Assembly: GCA_041563675.1 (NCBI GenBank)
Contig: JBFGRM010000037.1
Coordinates: 1 to 14,896, forward strand
Direction: 5' to 3'
DNA: 14,896 bases
Source: JBFGRM01 sp041563675
Lineage (GTDB): Bacteria; Nitrospirota; Nitrospiria; Nitrospirales; Nitrospiraceae
How positions within the stretch are numbered: the first letter of the stretch is position 1; each line of letters opens with the position of its first letter. The notes under the pieces were generated by a model. The model searched no databases. It was not told the origin of the DNA and saw only the letters and a program-made list of their open reading frames with translations. A program made the position numbers and the translations under genes. Below, piece by piece: positions 1-7,225 of this stretch.

Positions 1-2
1 CT

Positions 3-296
3 GGTGAGCCGGCGGCCAACAAGATGATCGTCATCTTTTCTCGCACCCCGCGGCGGGAGCTGCAGATCTTTGACCCCGCGGCGCTCGAACGGCAGAAAGC
101 CAAGGACAGACCCGCCGCTGACCTTGAAAGCCTCCTGAGCCGTGCGCGCATTGAGGCGTCGACACGCCCGCTGTTCATCGAGCAGGTCGAACTCGACAGG
201 ACGGATGCCGCACAGGAACGCGCCGTCTACATCGTCAATCCGGAAGCCGGCCAGGATGCCGCCATCGCGGTCGAGCTGACCTTTCCTTCCGGTTAG
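3..296 (+). CDS. C-terminal part of an unrecognised protein, cut by window start
   Basis: The reading frame is open back to the first complete codon at position 3, with no stop before the ATG at 24, so this is probably the tail of a longer protein. The visible 98 residues begin GEPAANKMIVIFSRTPR. They continue through a charged helical stretch (about residues 20-50 of the part after the ATG) and end in a beta-like segment, VYIVNPEAGQDAAIAVELTF. A short beta strand with 'IFSRTPR', then a helical insert and a final strand, recalls the end of DUF4384-type sensor or lipoprotein domains, but this is only a resemblance. A stand-alone 90-residue protein starting at 24 is possible, but no good ribosome binding site precedes that ATG. 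A strong hairpin about 30 bases after the stop suggests that the transcript ends here. Confidence 0.55.
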   Translation, partial: GEPAANKMIVIFSRTPRRELQIFDPAALERQKAKDRPAADLESLLSRARIEASTRPLFIEQVELDRTDAAQERAVYIVNPEAGQDAAIAVELTFPSG

Positions 297-328
297 CGTT
301 GTTCTCTGGTTCAAAGCCCTAAAACGAG

Positions 329-356
329 ACCGGCATCGAATTCTTCGATTGTCGGT
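329..356 (+). terminator. Strong hairpin after the first gene, possible terminator
   Basis: The arms ACCGGCATCGAA (329-340) and TTCGATTGTCGGT (344-356) pair over 12 positions, with one G-T pair and one bulged base, around a three-base loop. The hairpin starts 33 bases after the stop at 296. No run of T follows, so it is either an imperfect intrinsic terminator or an mRNA-stabilising stem-loop. Confidence 0.45.
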
Positions 357-442
357 TGATTCCACAAGCCGTCGGCGATACACGTTGCTCGACCACAGGA
401 CCGGCCTTGCAACTCCCATTTCAGCAAGAGGGGTGAGACGCG

Positions 443-826
443 ATGAAGGGCTTGACGGACAAGGTCAAGGAGAAGGTTGACAGAGAGTTCTCAAAGCGGG
501 TGAACATGCCGCCCAAGCAGCTCCAGCGTTGGCTCAGGACCAAGGCCTCACGAGCCGTGGGCGCCAAGGGCAAAGGCGGCGGGGAGTCGACCGGGCATGC
601 GTCGGGCCGCCGGATCGTCACGATTCAGCGCAAGAAGAAGGACAAGCTGACAGCCAGCGACTACCGGCATATGAAGAAAGTCATCGGGTACATCAAGCGC
701 CACCGTGCCCAGCGGCCGAAGGGGTCCGTCAAGGAGTCGCCCTGGCGCCACTCGCTGATGAACTGGGGCCATGATCCGTTGCAGGGCTCGTCCTCAAGAC
801 GGCGCCGCTCGAAGGGTCACAGGTAG
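443..826 (+). CDS. DUF3140-type small basic protein (possible DNA-binding)
   Basis: This is a 127-residue, very basic protein. Its layout matches the DUF3140 family as I know it: an N-terminal helix with NMPPKQLQRWL (about 21-31), a central 'GESTGHASGRRIV' segment (47-59), and a conserved half TASDYRHMKKVIGYIKRH (70-87) leading to SLMNWGHDPL (104-113). DUF3140 proteins are short, of unknown biochemical function, and often described as putative DNA-binding proteins. The Arg/Lys-rich tail (118-127, SSRRRRSKGHR) lies beyond the usual family end and would suit nucleic-acid contact, which is inference. The start at 443 is preceded by GAGGGGTGAG with about 6 bases of spacing. The gene runs convergent with the ykgJ-like gene, only 17 bases separating their stops. 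Confidence 0.8.
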   Translation: MKGLTDKVKEKVDREFSKRVNMPPKQLQRWLRTKASRAVGAKGKGGGESTGHASGRRIVTIQRKKKDKLTASDYRHMKKVIGYIKRHRAQRPKGSVKESPWRHSLMNWGHDPLQGSSSRRRRSKGHR

Positions 827-843
827 GCGAACAGGACGCTCCC

Positions 844-1665
844 TTAGGAAGGCCCCGCGCTCGTCGGCCGCCGCTCGCGGCTTTCGAACTCCTTGGTCAG
901 ATAGCGCCACACCTTGTCCATGCCTTTTTCCAGCAACTCGGTACCCTTCCATTGACGCTGGCGTTGCTCGCCATGCCGCTCGGCCCAGGAGAAGGCCAAC
1001 GGCAGCGGAATCAGCTTGACCGGCCCGCCGACCAACTCCGCCCAGAGCATGCCGAGGACCGTGCCTATTCGAACCGGCACGGGGATTGGACGCACGGGAT
1101 TCCGCACGATGTCCTGGCAGAGCTCGGCCGGTGAGGTGACCAGCAGCTCACGGCAGGCCGCGGGCCGATCCATGTAAATCGAACAGACCTCATCCTCCAG
1201 GAACGGGCAGGGCAGCCTGAGCGCATAGTAATCACGGTTGGTCTGTTCCATGTCCTCATCGGACAGTTGGCGGTCGGTCTCAGCGACCTCGCTCAGACGC
1301 CCCCACAGCCCCGCTTCTTCCAGCCGGGCACGTGAGGCCTCGATCTTCTCGTGAAGGTGCTGGCGCTGGCTGTCCGGGAGGCGCTGCACCGCATCGTGGA
1401 GGGCGAAGGCTTCCGGCGGGGAGACGGGGACAAGCATGCGACAACACGCAGCGCACCCCATGCGGCAGGAGATCATTTGACCGCCAGCCTCGACCCGTTC
1501 TTGCTCGAGGGCGACGGCCCGCTCGCCGACGTCACGCAGGGCCGGCACGATGCTGGAGACAGGCACGAAGCTTGTTGCAACCTCGACCTGGGCGTGGACT
1601 TCTCCAGCGGGAGTCTTCACCGAGAGGTGGAGCCTGTCGACGGGGCGGGGGCCTTCGCTCGACAT
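844..1665 (-). CDS. YkgJ-family cysteine-cluster protein
   Basis: This 273-residue protein carries the cysteine pattern of the YkgJ/CxxCxxCC family: C67, C71, C74 and C75 in ISCRMGCAACCR, then C153, C161 and C171 in CPFLEDEVCSIYMDRPAACR. The family is presumed to bind zinc or an Fe-S cluster, and its reaction is generally unknown. About 60 N-terminal residues (LHLSVKTPAGEVHAQVEV) form a beta-rich extension before the cluster. About 90 residues follow the cluster, which is longer than minimal YkgJ proteins. The start lies 6 bases after the kbl stop, so it is almost certainly cotranscribed with tdh and kbl and perhaps translationally coupled; its own ribosome site is weak. A role in threonine breakdown is possible from context only. 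Confidence 0.8.
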   Translation of the reverse strand: MSSEGPRPVDRLHLSVKTPAGEVHAQVEVATSFVPVSSIVPALRDVGERAVALEQERVEAGGQMISCRMGCAACCRMLVPVSPPEAFALHDAVQRLPDSQRQHLHEKIEASRARLEEAGLWGRLSEVAETDRQLSDEDMEQTNRDYYALRLPCPFLEDEVCSIYMDRPAACRELLVTSPAELCQDIVRNPVRPIPVPVRIGTVLGMLWAELVGGPVKLIPLPLAFSWAERHGEQRQRQWKGTELLEKGMDKVWRYLTKEFESRERRPTSAGPS

Positions 1666-1671
1666 GGGCGC

Positions 1672-2862
1672 CTACTGAATCACGCCCAGTTCACGCCCGA
1701 CCTTGGCGAAAGCCGCGACCGCCTGCTCGAGCTGTTCCCGCCGGTGCGCGGCCGAGATCTGCACCCGCACCCGCGCCTGCCCCTTCGGCACGACCGGATA
1801 GCTGAACCCGATGACGTAGATGCCCTCTTCCAGCAGGCGGTCCGCCATCCGCGTCGCGAGCGCGGCGTCCCCGAGCATGACCGGGATAATGGGGTGCTCG
1901 CCGGGCACGAGCGTGAACCCGAGCGACTCGAGGCCCTTGCGGAAGAACGCCGCGTGCTCCCGGAGCGACTTGCGCAGATGCTCCCCCTGGGCGACCAGCT
2001 TAAGGGCCTTCAGCGCGGCCGCGGTGAGGGCAGGCGGCAAGGCATTGGAGAACAGATAGGGACGAGAGCGCTGTCGCAGCAGCTCGATGATCTCCTTTCG
2101 CCCTGTCGTAAATCCTCCCGAGGCGCCGCCCATGGATTTACCCAAGGTGCTGGTGACGATATCCACCCGCTCGGCGACACCGAAGTGGTCCGGGGTGCCC
2201 CTCCCGTTCTGTCCCAACACGCCGGTTGCGTGGCTGTCGTCGACCACGACCGCCGCGTCGTATCGCTCGGCCAGCTCGGTGATGCGGTCCAGCCGGGCCA
2301 GGTCGCCGTCCATCGAGAACACGCCGTCCGTGGCGATCAGCCGCAGCCGACAGCTCGCCGCTTCCTTGAGAACGGTCTCCAGCTCCTTCATGTCGGCGTG
2401 GGCGTAGCGAAACCGCTTGGCCTTGCAGAGACGGATCCCGTCAATCAAGCTGGCGTGGTTGAGCGCGTCGCTGATGATGGCGTCACGGTCGTCGAGGAGG
2501 GTTTCGAAGAGGCCGGTGTTGGCGTCGAAGCAGGAGGTGTAGAGAATGCTGTCCTCGGTTCCGAAGAACTGGCTGAGCGCCTGCTCCAAACGCTTGTGCT
2601 GGTCCTGGGTGCCGCAGATGAAGCGCACGGAAGCCATCCCGTACCCGTGACTTTTCAAACCTTCAGCCGCCGCTTGCACGACGTCGGGATGATTCGCCAG
2701 GCCGAGGTAATTGTTGGCGCAGAGGTTGACGACCTCGCCCTGGGCGACCCGAATGACGCCGTCCTGCGGGCCCAACAGCTGCCGCTCGCGCTTGTACAAC
2801 CCCGCCTTCCGGATCTCGTCGAGCTGCGCATCAATCGTTTTTTTCAAAGACGCATAGGCCAT
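1672..2862 (-). CDS. kbl: Glycine C-acetyltransferase (2-amino-3-ketobutyrate CoA ligase)
   Basis: This PLP enzyme cleaves 2-amino-3-ketobutyrate with CoA to glycine and acetyl-CoA, the second step after threonine dehydrogenase. At 396 residues it has the usual length for Kbl. Visible landmarks are CANNYLGLANHP (48-59), SDALNHASLIDG (131-142, with cofactor-stacking H136), VVDDSHATGVLG (207-218) and the PLP lysine K242 in TSTLGKSMGGASGG. It belongs to the alpha-oxoamine synthase group, whose other members (BioF, HemA, SPT) share this core. The Kbl assignment rests on overall match and on tdh directly upstream. A GGAGGT site lies 9 bases before the ATG, and 18 bases separate it from the tdh stop, so the two genes form an operon. 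Confidence 0.93.
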   Translation of the reverse strand: MAYASLKKTIDAQLDEIRKAGLYKRERQLLGPQDGVIRVAQGEVVNLCANNYLGLANHPDVVQAAAEGLKSHGYGMASVRFICGTQDQHKRLEQALSQFFGTEDSILYTSCFDANTGLFETLLDDRDAIISDALNHASLIDGIRLCKAKRFRYAHADMKELETVLKEAASCRLRLIATDGVFSMDGDLARLDRITELAERYDAAVVVDDSHATGVLGQNGRGTPDHFGVAERVDIVTSTLGKSMGGASGGFTTGRKEIIELLRQRSRPYLFSNALPPALTAAALKALKLVAQGEHLRKSLREHAAFFRKGLESLGFTLVPGEHPIIPVMLGDAALATRMADRLLEEGIYVIGFSYPVVPKGQARVRVQISAAHRREQLEQAVAAFAKVGRELGVIQ

Positions 2863-2880
2863 CGCCCTGACCTCCGTCGC

Positions 2881-3915
2881 TCAGGGGATCAGCACCACCT
2901 TTCCGCATTCCTGCGAATTCAGCAAGTCGAAGCCCTGCTTGAACTCGGACAGGGGAAACCGGTGCGTGACAACCGGCTTGATATCGAGCCCGGCCTTGAA
3001 CAGCCCCGCCAACTTGTACCACGTTTCAAAGAGCTTGCGGCCGGTGACACCATACACCCGGATGCCCTTGAAGATGATCTCATTGGGCAGATCGAAGCTG
3101 ACCGACCCGGTCGGAATGCCGAAGAGAGTCACGCGCCCGCCGTTCTTCACGGTCTTGAACGCCAGGTGCAGGGCCGACGGGTTGCCCGACATCTCCAGCG
3201 CGGTGTCGACCCCCTCGCCCGCGGTCAGGTCGGCCACAGCGGAAGCCAGATCCTCCTTGGACATCGTCGCCGCATTGAGCACGTGGGTCGCGCCCATTTC
3301 TCGGGCGAGCTGCAGCCGGTACTCGCTGGGGTCGGTTGCGACGATCACCGAGGCTCCGGCGACGCGCGAGACGCCGATGGCCAGCAGGCCGGTTGGCCCG
3401 CAGCCGCTCACAAAGATCGCGTGGCCGGTCACATCCTCGGCAAGCGCCGCGTCGACCGCGTTTCCCAGCGGCTCCTGGACGCAGGCCAGCTCGGGCGGAA
3501 TCGCGCGGTCCGTCTTCCACAGAACCCGCTCGGACAGCACGACCGCCTGGGCGAAGGAGCCGTGGAAATCGACGCCGAGGATTTGATAATTCTTGCACAC
3601 ATGCGCCTGCCCGGTTCGGCATTGATAGCACAGGCCGCAGGTCAGATGCGATTCCGCCGCCACGAAGTCGCCCACTTTCACTCCCGTCACGGCTTGACCG
3701 AGCTCGACGACCTCGCCGCACATCTCATGACCGATAATGCGGGGCAGAGTGAGGCGGCTGCTTGCCCAGGGATCCCAGTTGTAAATGTGTCCGTCCGTGC
3801 CGCAGAGCGAGGTGGCCATGACGCGGACCACGACCTGATGAGGACCCGGTGCGGGGTCGGCCCAATCCACGTAGGTCAGGCCGGGTTGGGGTGTCGTTTT
3901 TGCGAGGGCTTTCAT
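2881..3915 (-). CDS. tdh: L-threonine 3-dehydrogenase
   Basis: This zinc-dependent medium-chain dehydrogenase oxidises L-threonine with NAD+ to 2-amino-3-ketobutyrate, the substrate of the adjacent Kbl. Its 344 residues match the family length. The catalytic zinc and proton-relay residues are visible as C38-G-T40-D-G-H43 and G-H63-E64. The structural zinc lobe is C93, C96, C99 and C107 (CGLCYQCRTGQAHVC). The nucleotide fold has GCGPTG at 171-176. The C-terminal part GVTGRKLFETWY is typical of bacterial Tdh. The ATG at 3915 is preceded by a purine-rich GAGAAAGAGAC stretch. It is the first gene of tdh-kbl-ykgJ. About 100 bases upstream is an extended -10 promoter candidate and a leader with inverted repeats. 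Confidence 0.94.
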   Translation of the reverse strand: MKALAKTTPQPGLTYVDWADPAPGPHQVVVRVMATSLCGTDGHIYNWDPWASSRLTLPRIIGHEMCGEVVELGQAVTGVKVGDFVAAESHLTCGLCYQCRTGQAHVCKNYQILGVDFHGSFAQAVVLSERVLWKTDRAIPPELACVQEPLGNAVDAALAEDVTGHAIFVSGCGPTGLLAIGVSRVAGASVIVATDPSEYRLQLAREMGATHVLNAATMSKEDLASAVADLTAGEGVDTALEMSGNPSALHLAFKTVKNGGRVTLFGIPTGSVSFDLPNEIIFKGIRVYGVTGRKLFETWYKLAGLFKAGLDIKPVVTHRFPLSEFKQGFDLLNSQECGKVVLIP

Positions 3916-3941
3916 GAGTGTCTCTTTCTCACTCTATCACT

Positions 3942-3988
3942 GCGTGGGCGAGGCGTGCCCAGCCCCACGCCTGTCGGCGGTCACCGAC
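3942..3988 (-). other. Inverted repeats in the tdh leader
   Basis: Several short palindromes crowd the presumed 5' leader of tdh. GCGTGGG (3942-3948) can pair with CCCACGC (3964-3970). Alternatively GGCGTG (3952-3957) can pair with CACGCC (3966-3971). GTCGG (3973-3977) pairs with CCGAC (3984-3988). The first two pairings exclude each other. No run of T and no known riboswitch motif is seen, so a regulatory role is speculative. Confidence 0.3.
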
Positions 3989-4013
3989 GGCGCCGGCCTG
4001 ATGATGCCGGAAA

Positions 4014-4022
4014 ATGATACCA
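4014..4022 (-). promoter_or_regulatory. Candidate extended -10 promoter for tdh-kbl-ykgJ
   Basis: On the minus strand TGGTATCAT reads 4022 to 4014, which is TG-N-TATCAT, one base from the extended -10 consensus. No good -35 lies 17 bases upstream; a CTGACA at 4036-4031 is too close. Transcription would start near 4007 and leave a leader of about 90 bases. Confidence 0.35.
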
Positions 4023-4093
4023 CAGTGGCCTGTCAGATGCGGTAGTATGTCGCGATTCCTACACAGCGGCATCGGTACCGCCCGCAACCCGGG

Positions 4094-4540
4094 CTACGCG
4101 GCCCCGACGTCCGCGGTGCAGTGCGCACAGCGCGTTGCTTTGATGGCGATGCTCGAGAGGCAGTACGGGCATTCCTTGGTCGTCGGCGAGGTCGGGACGC
4201 CCGGGCCCTTTGTCTCCAGGAGACGATTGATCTGCCGCACCAAAAGAAACACAACGAGCGCAATGATGAGGAAGTCGAGCACGGTTTGGGCGAAGAGGCC
4301 GTAGTTGATCGTCACCGCTCCTGCGACCCTGGCCTCGTCAAGCGAGGCGTAGTGGCCTCCCGAGAGGGTGATGAATAGGCTGGCCACGTGCACCTTACCG
4401 AGCACGAAACCGACGGGAGGCATGAGGATGTCGGCCACCATGGATGAGGTGATTTTGCCGAAGGCGGTGCCGATCACAATTCCCACCGCCATGTCCACGA
4501 CGTTGCCGCGCATCGCAAATTGCTTGAACTCTTTCCACAT
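4094..4540 (-). CDS. mscL: Large-conductance mechanosensitive channel MscL with zinc-ribbon tail
   Basis: MscL is a homopentameric inner-membrane channel that opens under membrane tension to release solutes during hypo-osmotic shock. The 148-residue sequence begins with the amphipathic helix MWKEFKQFAMRGNVVDMAVG. It continues through the first membrane helix (about 14-45, including GIVIGTAFGKI) and a periplasmic loop (about 50-77), and the second helix spans about 80-105 (FAQTVLDFLIIALVVFLLV). The C-terminus departs from the E. coli form: after the cytoplasmic helix there is a four-cysteine ribbon, C124-x2-C127 and C138-x2-C141, a variant known from other bacterial MscLs. A strong GGGGAGG site lies just before the ATG. 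The gene is monocistronic and divergent from the membrane protein at 4772. Confidence 0.95.
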   Translation of the reverse strand: MWKEFKQFAMRGNVVDMAVGIVIGTAFGKITSSMVADILMPPVGFVLGKVHVASLFITLSGGHYASLDEARVAGAVTINYGLFAQTVLDFLIIALVVFLLVRQINRLLETKGPGVPTSPTTKECPYCLSSIAIKATRCAHCTADVGAA

Positions 4541-4583
4541 GACCTCCCCTCCATTCGTTCGAGGTTTGACGTTGCAGGGTCAT

Positions 4584-4639
4584 CGTCCCAGGTTTCAGAT
4601 CTCAGGTTCCGGGTTCCGGGTTCCACGTTCCACCTTCGT
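4584..4639 (+). repeat. Degenerate seven-base tandem repeat (GGTTCCR)
   Basis: From 4584 the sequence can be cut into eight consecutive heptads: CGTCCCA, GGTTTCA, GATCTCA, GGTTCCG, GGTTCCG, GGTTCCA, CGTTCCA, CCTTCGT. Positions 3-6 of the unit (TTCC) are best kept. The array sits in the divergent spacer between mscL and the gene at 4772 and has no coding role that I can see. It resembles the short heptameric repeats scattered between genes in several bacterial groups. Confidence 0.6.
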
Positions 4640-4771
4640 GGAGACATGTTCACCAGGTGCGCCGTCTTCTGAGCGCCTTCATATTGTGCCTGATTTACGC
4701 TTTCGATTCTCACCCCAATTGTCTCGCGGTAACATCAGGTGGGTCTTGCGTCAACGGAAGGGTGCCCCATA

Positions 4772-5419
4772 ATGCCGGACTCGCAGCCTCCGATCGGGCT
4801 CATGAACGCCCGCCAGGCCGAGGGACTTGGGATGGTCATCCTGGGAGCCATTCTGGCGGGGGTGCCGTTCTTCGTGACGCTACCAGCCCAGGCGGGACTT
4901 CTGCTCCTCTCCTTTCTCGTCGGCTGTGCGCTCCTGCTCGTCGGCACCGCCCTGTCGCCCCTGCCCCGGAGGGCGAAGGTCTTTCTCTTTTTCGCCGTGC
5001 CCTTCGGCCTCCTCTACTGGATTTTCGATCTCAATGCCACCCTCATGGAACGCCGTGCGCTCATGGCGGAGGGTCGGACAGGCCTGGATCGCGTGTATCA
5101 GGCGGCCAGGGCATTCAAGCAGAGCACCGGCACGTATGAGATAGGTGATCGCGGCGACCTGGCCATCCAGGAGCTGCGCGCGGAGCGGTATTCATTTTGG
5201 TACGCGGTGAAAGGCAAGCCCCAGATGCTCCGGGGCAGCGCCACCCTGACGGCACCCTGTGATCTCACCACGCCGCCGATCACCGTCGCGGTTGCCGCCT
5301 CCCAGTCGGCTTTCGTCGCGGCGGCCAAGGGCAACCTCGACGGCGACCCCACCTGCGACGAATGGAGCATCAACGAGCTGGGCGAGCAGCGGCACAACCT
5401 CAAGGACTTGCACCAGTAA
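4772..5419 (+). CDS. Three-helix membrane protein with pilin-like C-terminal domain
   Basis: This 215-residue protein is not one I recognise by name. Three hydrophobic segments are seen at about 20-37 (GMVILGAILAGVPFFV), 40-62 (QAGLLLLSFLVGCALLLVG) and 68-86 (AKVFLFFAVPFGLLYWIF). A soluble domain of about 125 residues follows. Its end, FVAAAKGNLDGDPTCDEWSI, resembles the 'A.GNLDGD...D.W.I' strand-and-loop region of type IV pilin-like proteins, but the N-terminal pilin cleavage motif and Glu5 are absent. C163 and C195 could form a disulfide, as in pilin C-termini. I chose the ATG at 4772, preceded by GGAAGGG with 9 bases of spacing, over the GTG at 4739. Function unknown; the protein is probably anchored with its soluble domain outside the cytoplasm. 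Confidence 0.75.
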   Translation: MPDSQPPIGLMNARQAEGLGMVILGAILAGVPFFVTLPAQAGLLLLSFLVGCALLLVGTALSPLPRRAKVFLFFAVPFGLLYWIFDLNATLMERRALMAEGRTGLDRVYQAARAFKQSTGTYEIGDRGDLAIQELRAERYSFWYAVKGKPQMLRGSATLTAPCDLTTPPITVAVAASQSAFVAAAKGNLDGDPTCDEWSINELGEQRHNLKDLHQ

Positions 5420-5468
5420 GCCGCCACACGCGCGCCCCTGATCGCCGCTGGTGTTCGATCCTGCCGGA

Positions 5469-5498
5469 TTGAAGCTCCTCAGTGTTTCTTGGTAGTCT
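5469..5498 (+). promoter_or_regulatory. Weak sigma-70-like promoter candidate for the sigma-54 activator gene
   Basis: TTGAAG (5469-5474) and TAGTCT (5493-5498) lie 18 bases apart and about 55 bases before the start at 5555. Both hexamers are imperfect. No -24/-12 element and no TGAGACA dyad is seen in this spacer, so the activator gene does not look self-activated. Confidence 0.25.
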
Positions 5499-5554
5499 AA
5501 TCGACCGTTCGCCTCGATCTATCCCTCCCCACAGCACTTGTCGGAGGCGTCTGT

Positions 5555-7057
5555 ATGGACCTGGTTTTGCCGCCCAACGAACCGGAGCGACTTCGGGCGC
5601 TACGCGAGTACGCAATCCTCGACACCGGGCCGGAGCAAAGCTTCGACGATCTCACCGCCCTGGCCGCGCATCTGTGCGAGGCCCCCATCGCGCTCATTAG
5701 TCTCCTCGACGAGAACCGGCAGTGGTTCAAATCACGCGTCGGCATCACCGCGACTGAAACCGCTCGGGATATTTCGTTCTGCACGCACGCAATTCTGGAG
5801 CCGGATCTCTTTATCGTGCCGGATGCCTGCAAGGATGCACGGTTTGCCAAGAATCCGCTTGTCACTTCCGATCCCCATATTCGCTTTTACGCGGGCGCGT
5901 CCCTGATCACGCCGACGGGGCATGCGCTGGGCACGCTCTGTGTCATCGATCATGTTCCACGAGAACTGCGTCCCGAGCAGAAGCAGGCGCTGGCCGTGCT
6001 CAGCCGACACGTGATCGCGCAACTCGAGCTTCGACGCGCGCTCGCGGCCCGACAGGAGGCGGAGGAGGCCCTCACGGAACGCAACGAGGAAGTACGCAAG
6101 CTCCGCCGCGCACTGGACGGCAGGCATCAGTTCGCGGACCTCCTTGGAAAGAGCACGATGATGCAACGAATCTTTCAGCAGATCCGTGAGATCTCCCGAG
6201 TCGATGCCACGGTGCTGATCGAGGGAGAGACGGGAACGGGCAAAGAGCTGGTCGCCCGCGCGATCCATGCCCACAGTCATCGGAGCGCAGGTCCGTTCAT
6301 CACGGTGAATTGTGCCGGCTTGACCGAATCGTTGGTGGGCAGCCAGCTCTTCGGGCATCGAAAGGGCGCCTTCACGGGCGCGGTTGAGAACCAGCAGGGA
6401 TTGTTCGAGGCCGCGCACGGGGGCACGCTCTTCCTTGACGAGATCGGCGACGTGCCCCTGTCCGTTCAGACCAGCCTCCTTCGCGTGCTCCAGGAACGAG
6501 AAGTCACCCGGTTGGGTGAGTCCAAGCCACGGAAGGTCGACGTTCGGGTGCTGGCGGCAACCCATCACGACCTGGCCCATGATGCGGAGCAAGGCGGCTT
6601 TCGTCCCGATCTCCTCTATCGGGTCCGCGTCGCACGCCTGCCGCTCCCGCCACTCCGCGCTCGCCGAGAGGACATTCCCTTGTTGGCCGCTGCCTTCTTA
6701 GAGGAATGCCGGACGACCACCGGAACCCCTGTCGAGGCTATCGCACCCGAGGCGATGCAGTGCCTGGTCGAATATGCCTGGCCGGGGAACGTTCGTGAGC
6801 TGAAGAGTGCCATCGAGTATGCCGTGATCCACAGCCGCCCACCCTCAATCAACAAGTCGGATTTGCCGCCTGAAATTATTCAACACGCTCAGGCGGGGCC
6901 TGTTCCGATGACCACAGAGGGCTCGGAAAAGAACCGCATTCTGGTCGCGCTGCAACGCACAGGCGGGAATCGGAAGGAAGCCGCGAAAATATTGGGCATG
7001 AGCCGTGCCACCTTCTACCGCCACCTCGCTCAGCTCGGCATTTCTCCCCCACGTTAG
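5555..7057 (+). CDS. GAF-domain sigma-54-dependent transcriptional activator (Fis-type HTH)
   Basis: This 500-residue bacterial enhancer-binding protein activates sigma-54 RNA polymerase by ATP hydrolysis. The N-terminal GAF domain covers about 10-160 (ERLRALREYAILDTGPEQ ... GHALGTLCVID), and a short coiled coil spans 160-190. The AAA+ domain has Walker A GETGTGKE (224-231), the sigma-54-contacting loop GAFTGA (271-276), Walker B GGTLFLDEIGD (289-299), arginine fingers in FRPDLLYR (349-356) and sensor II WPGNVREL (409-416). The Fis-type helix-turn-helix is NRKEAAKILGMSRATFYRHL (472-491). There is no receiver domain, so the signal is probably a ligand or redox cue read by the GAF domain. This GAF type also occurs in sensor kinases. 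GGAGG lies 7 bases before the ATG. Likely targets are the operon just downstream and the ATP-grasp/CocE unit. Confidence 0.93.
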   Translation: MDLVLPPNEPERLRALREYAILDTGPEQSFDDLTALAAHLCEAPIALISLLDENRQWFKSRVGITATETARDISFCTHAILEPDLFIVPDACKDARFAKNPLVTSDPHIRFYAGASLITPTGHALGTLCVIDHVPRELRPEQKQALAVLSRHVIAQLELRRALAARQEAEEALTERNEEVRKLRRALDGRHQFADLLGKSTMMQRIFQQIREISRVDATVLIEGETGTGKELVARAIHAHSHRSAGPFITVNCAGLTESLVGSQLFGHRKGAFTGAVENQQGLFEAAHGGTLFLDEIGDVPLSVQTSLLRVLQEREVTRLGESKPRKVDVRVLAATHHDLAHDAEQGGFRPDLLYRVRVARLPLPPLRARREDIPLLAAAFLEECRTTTGTPVEAIAPEAMQCLVEYAWPGNVRELKSAIEYAVIHSRPPSINKSDLPPEIIQHAQAGPVPMTTEGSEKNRILVALQRTGGNRKEAAKILGMSRATFYRHLAQLGISPPR

Positions 7058-7091
7058 GCTGATCCAGGCACGACTTGATCCCTTCATGGCT

Positions 7092-7140
7092 GTGTCTCAT
7101 TCGAGACGCGCGAGACACATTGAGACACGTCTCTGTCTCA
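7092..7140 (+). promoter_or_regulatory. Array of TGAGACA/TGTCTCA half-sites, probable enhancer (UAS)
   Basis: Six copies of a heptad lie within 49 bases: TGTCTCA (7093-7099), CGAGACG (7102-7108), CGAGACA (7111-7117), TGAGACA (7121-7127), GTCTC (7129-7133) and TGTCTCA (7134-7140). They form several dyads, including GTGTCTCA (7092-7099) with TGAGACAC (7121-7128), and TGTCTC-N4-GAGACG (7093-7108). The direct copies at 7102, 7111 and 7121 are spaced by 9 and 10 bases, about one helical turn. The array begins 35 bases after the activator's stop and lies about 110-160 bases before the predicted sigma-54 start site, the usual place for an enhancer. Confidence 0.7.
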
Positions 7141-7225
7141 TTCTGCATTGATTGGGCCGCAGCTCAAGACTGCCTTCAGATCATAAGGGTCTGAATTCAT
7201 TCCAATCCTCGTACCCGCCTGGGTA

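Noticed and set aside
374..413. GG...TTGC pairs resembling sigma-54 promoters before the DUF3140-type gene
   Set aside because: GG at 374-375 to GC at 387-388 is 11 bases apart, and GG at 398-399 to GC at 409-410 is 9 bases apart. Sigma-54 needs 10.
3918..3926. GTGTCTCTT next to the tdh start as another activator half-site
   Set aside because: There is only one half-site with no inverted partner and no -24/-12 element nearby, and it overlaps the ribosome-site region.
1351..4017. 888-codon open frame on the plus strand
   Set aside because: It lies exactly opposite ykgJ, kbl and tdh, which carry clear family motifs. Its own translation is low-complexity, rich in Arg/Gly/His, without any domain. 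It is a by-product of GC-rich codon use on the other strand.
5732..6592. 286-codon minus-strand frame opposite the sigma-54 activator
   Set aside because: The plus-strand protein has complete GAF and AAA+ motifs through this stretch, and the antisense translation has no recognisable features.
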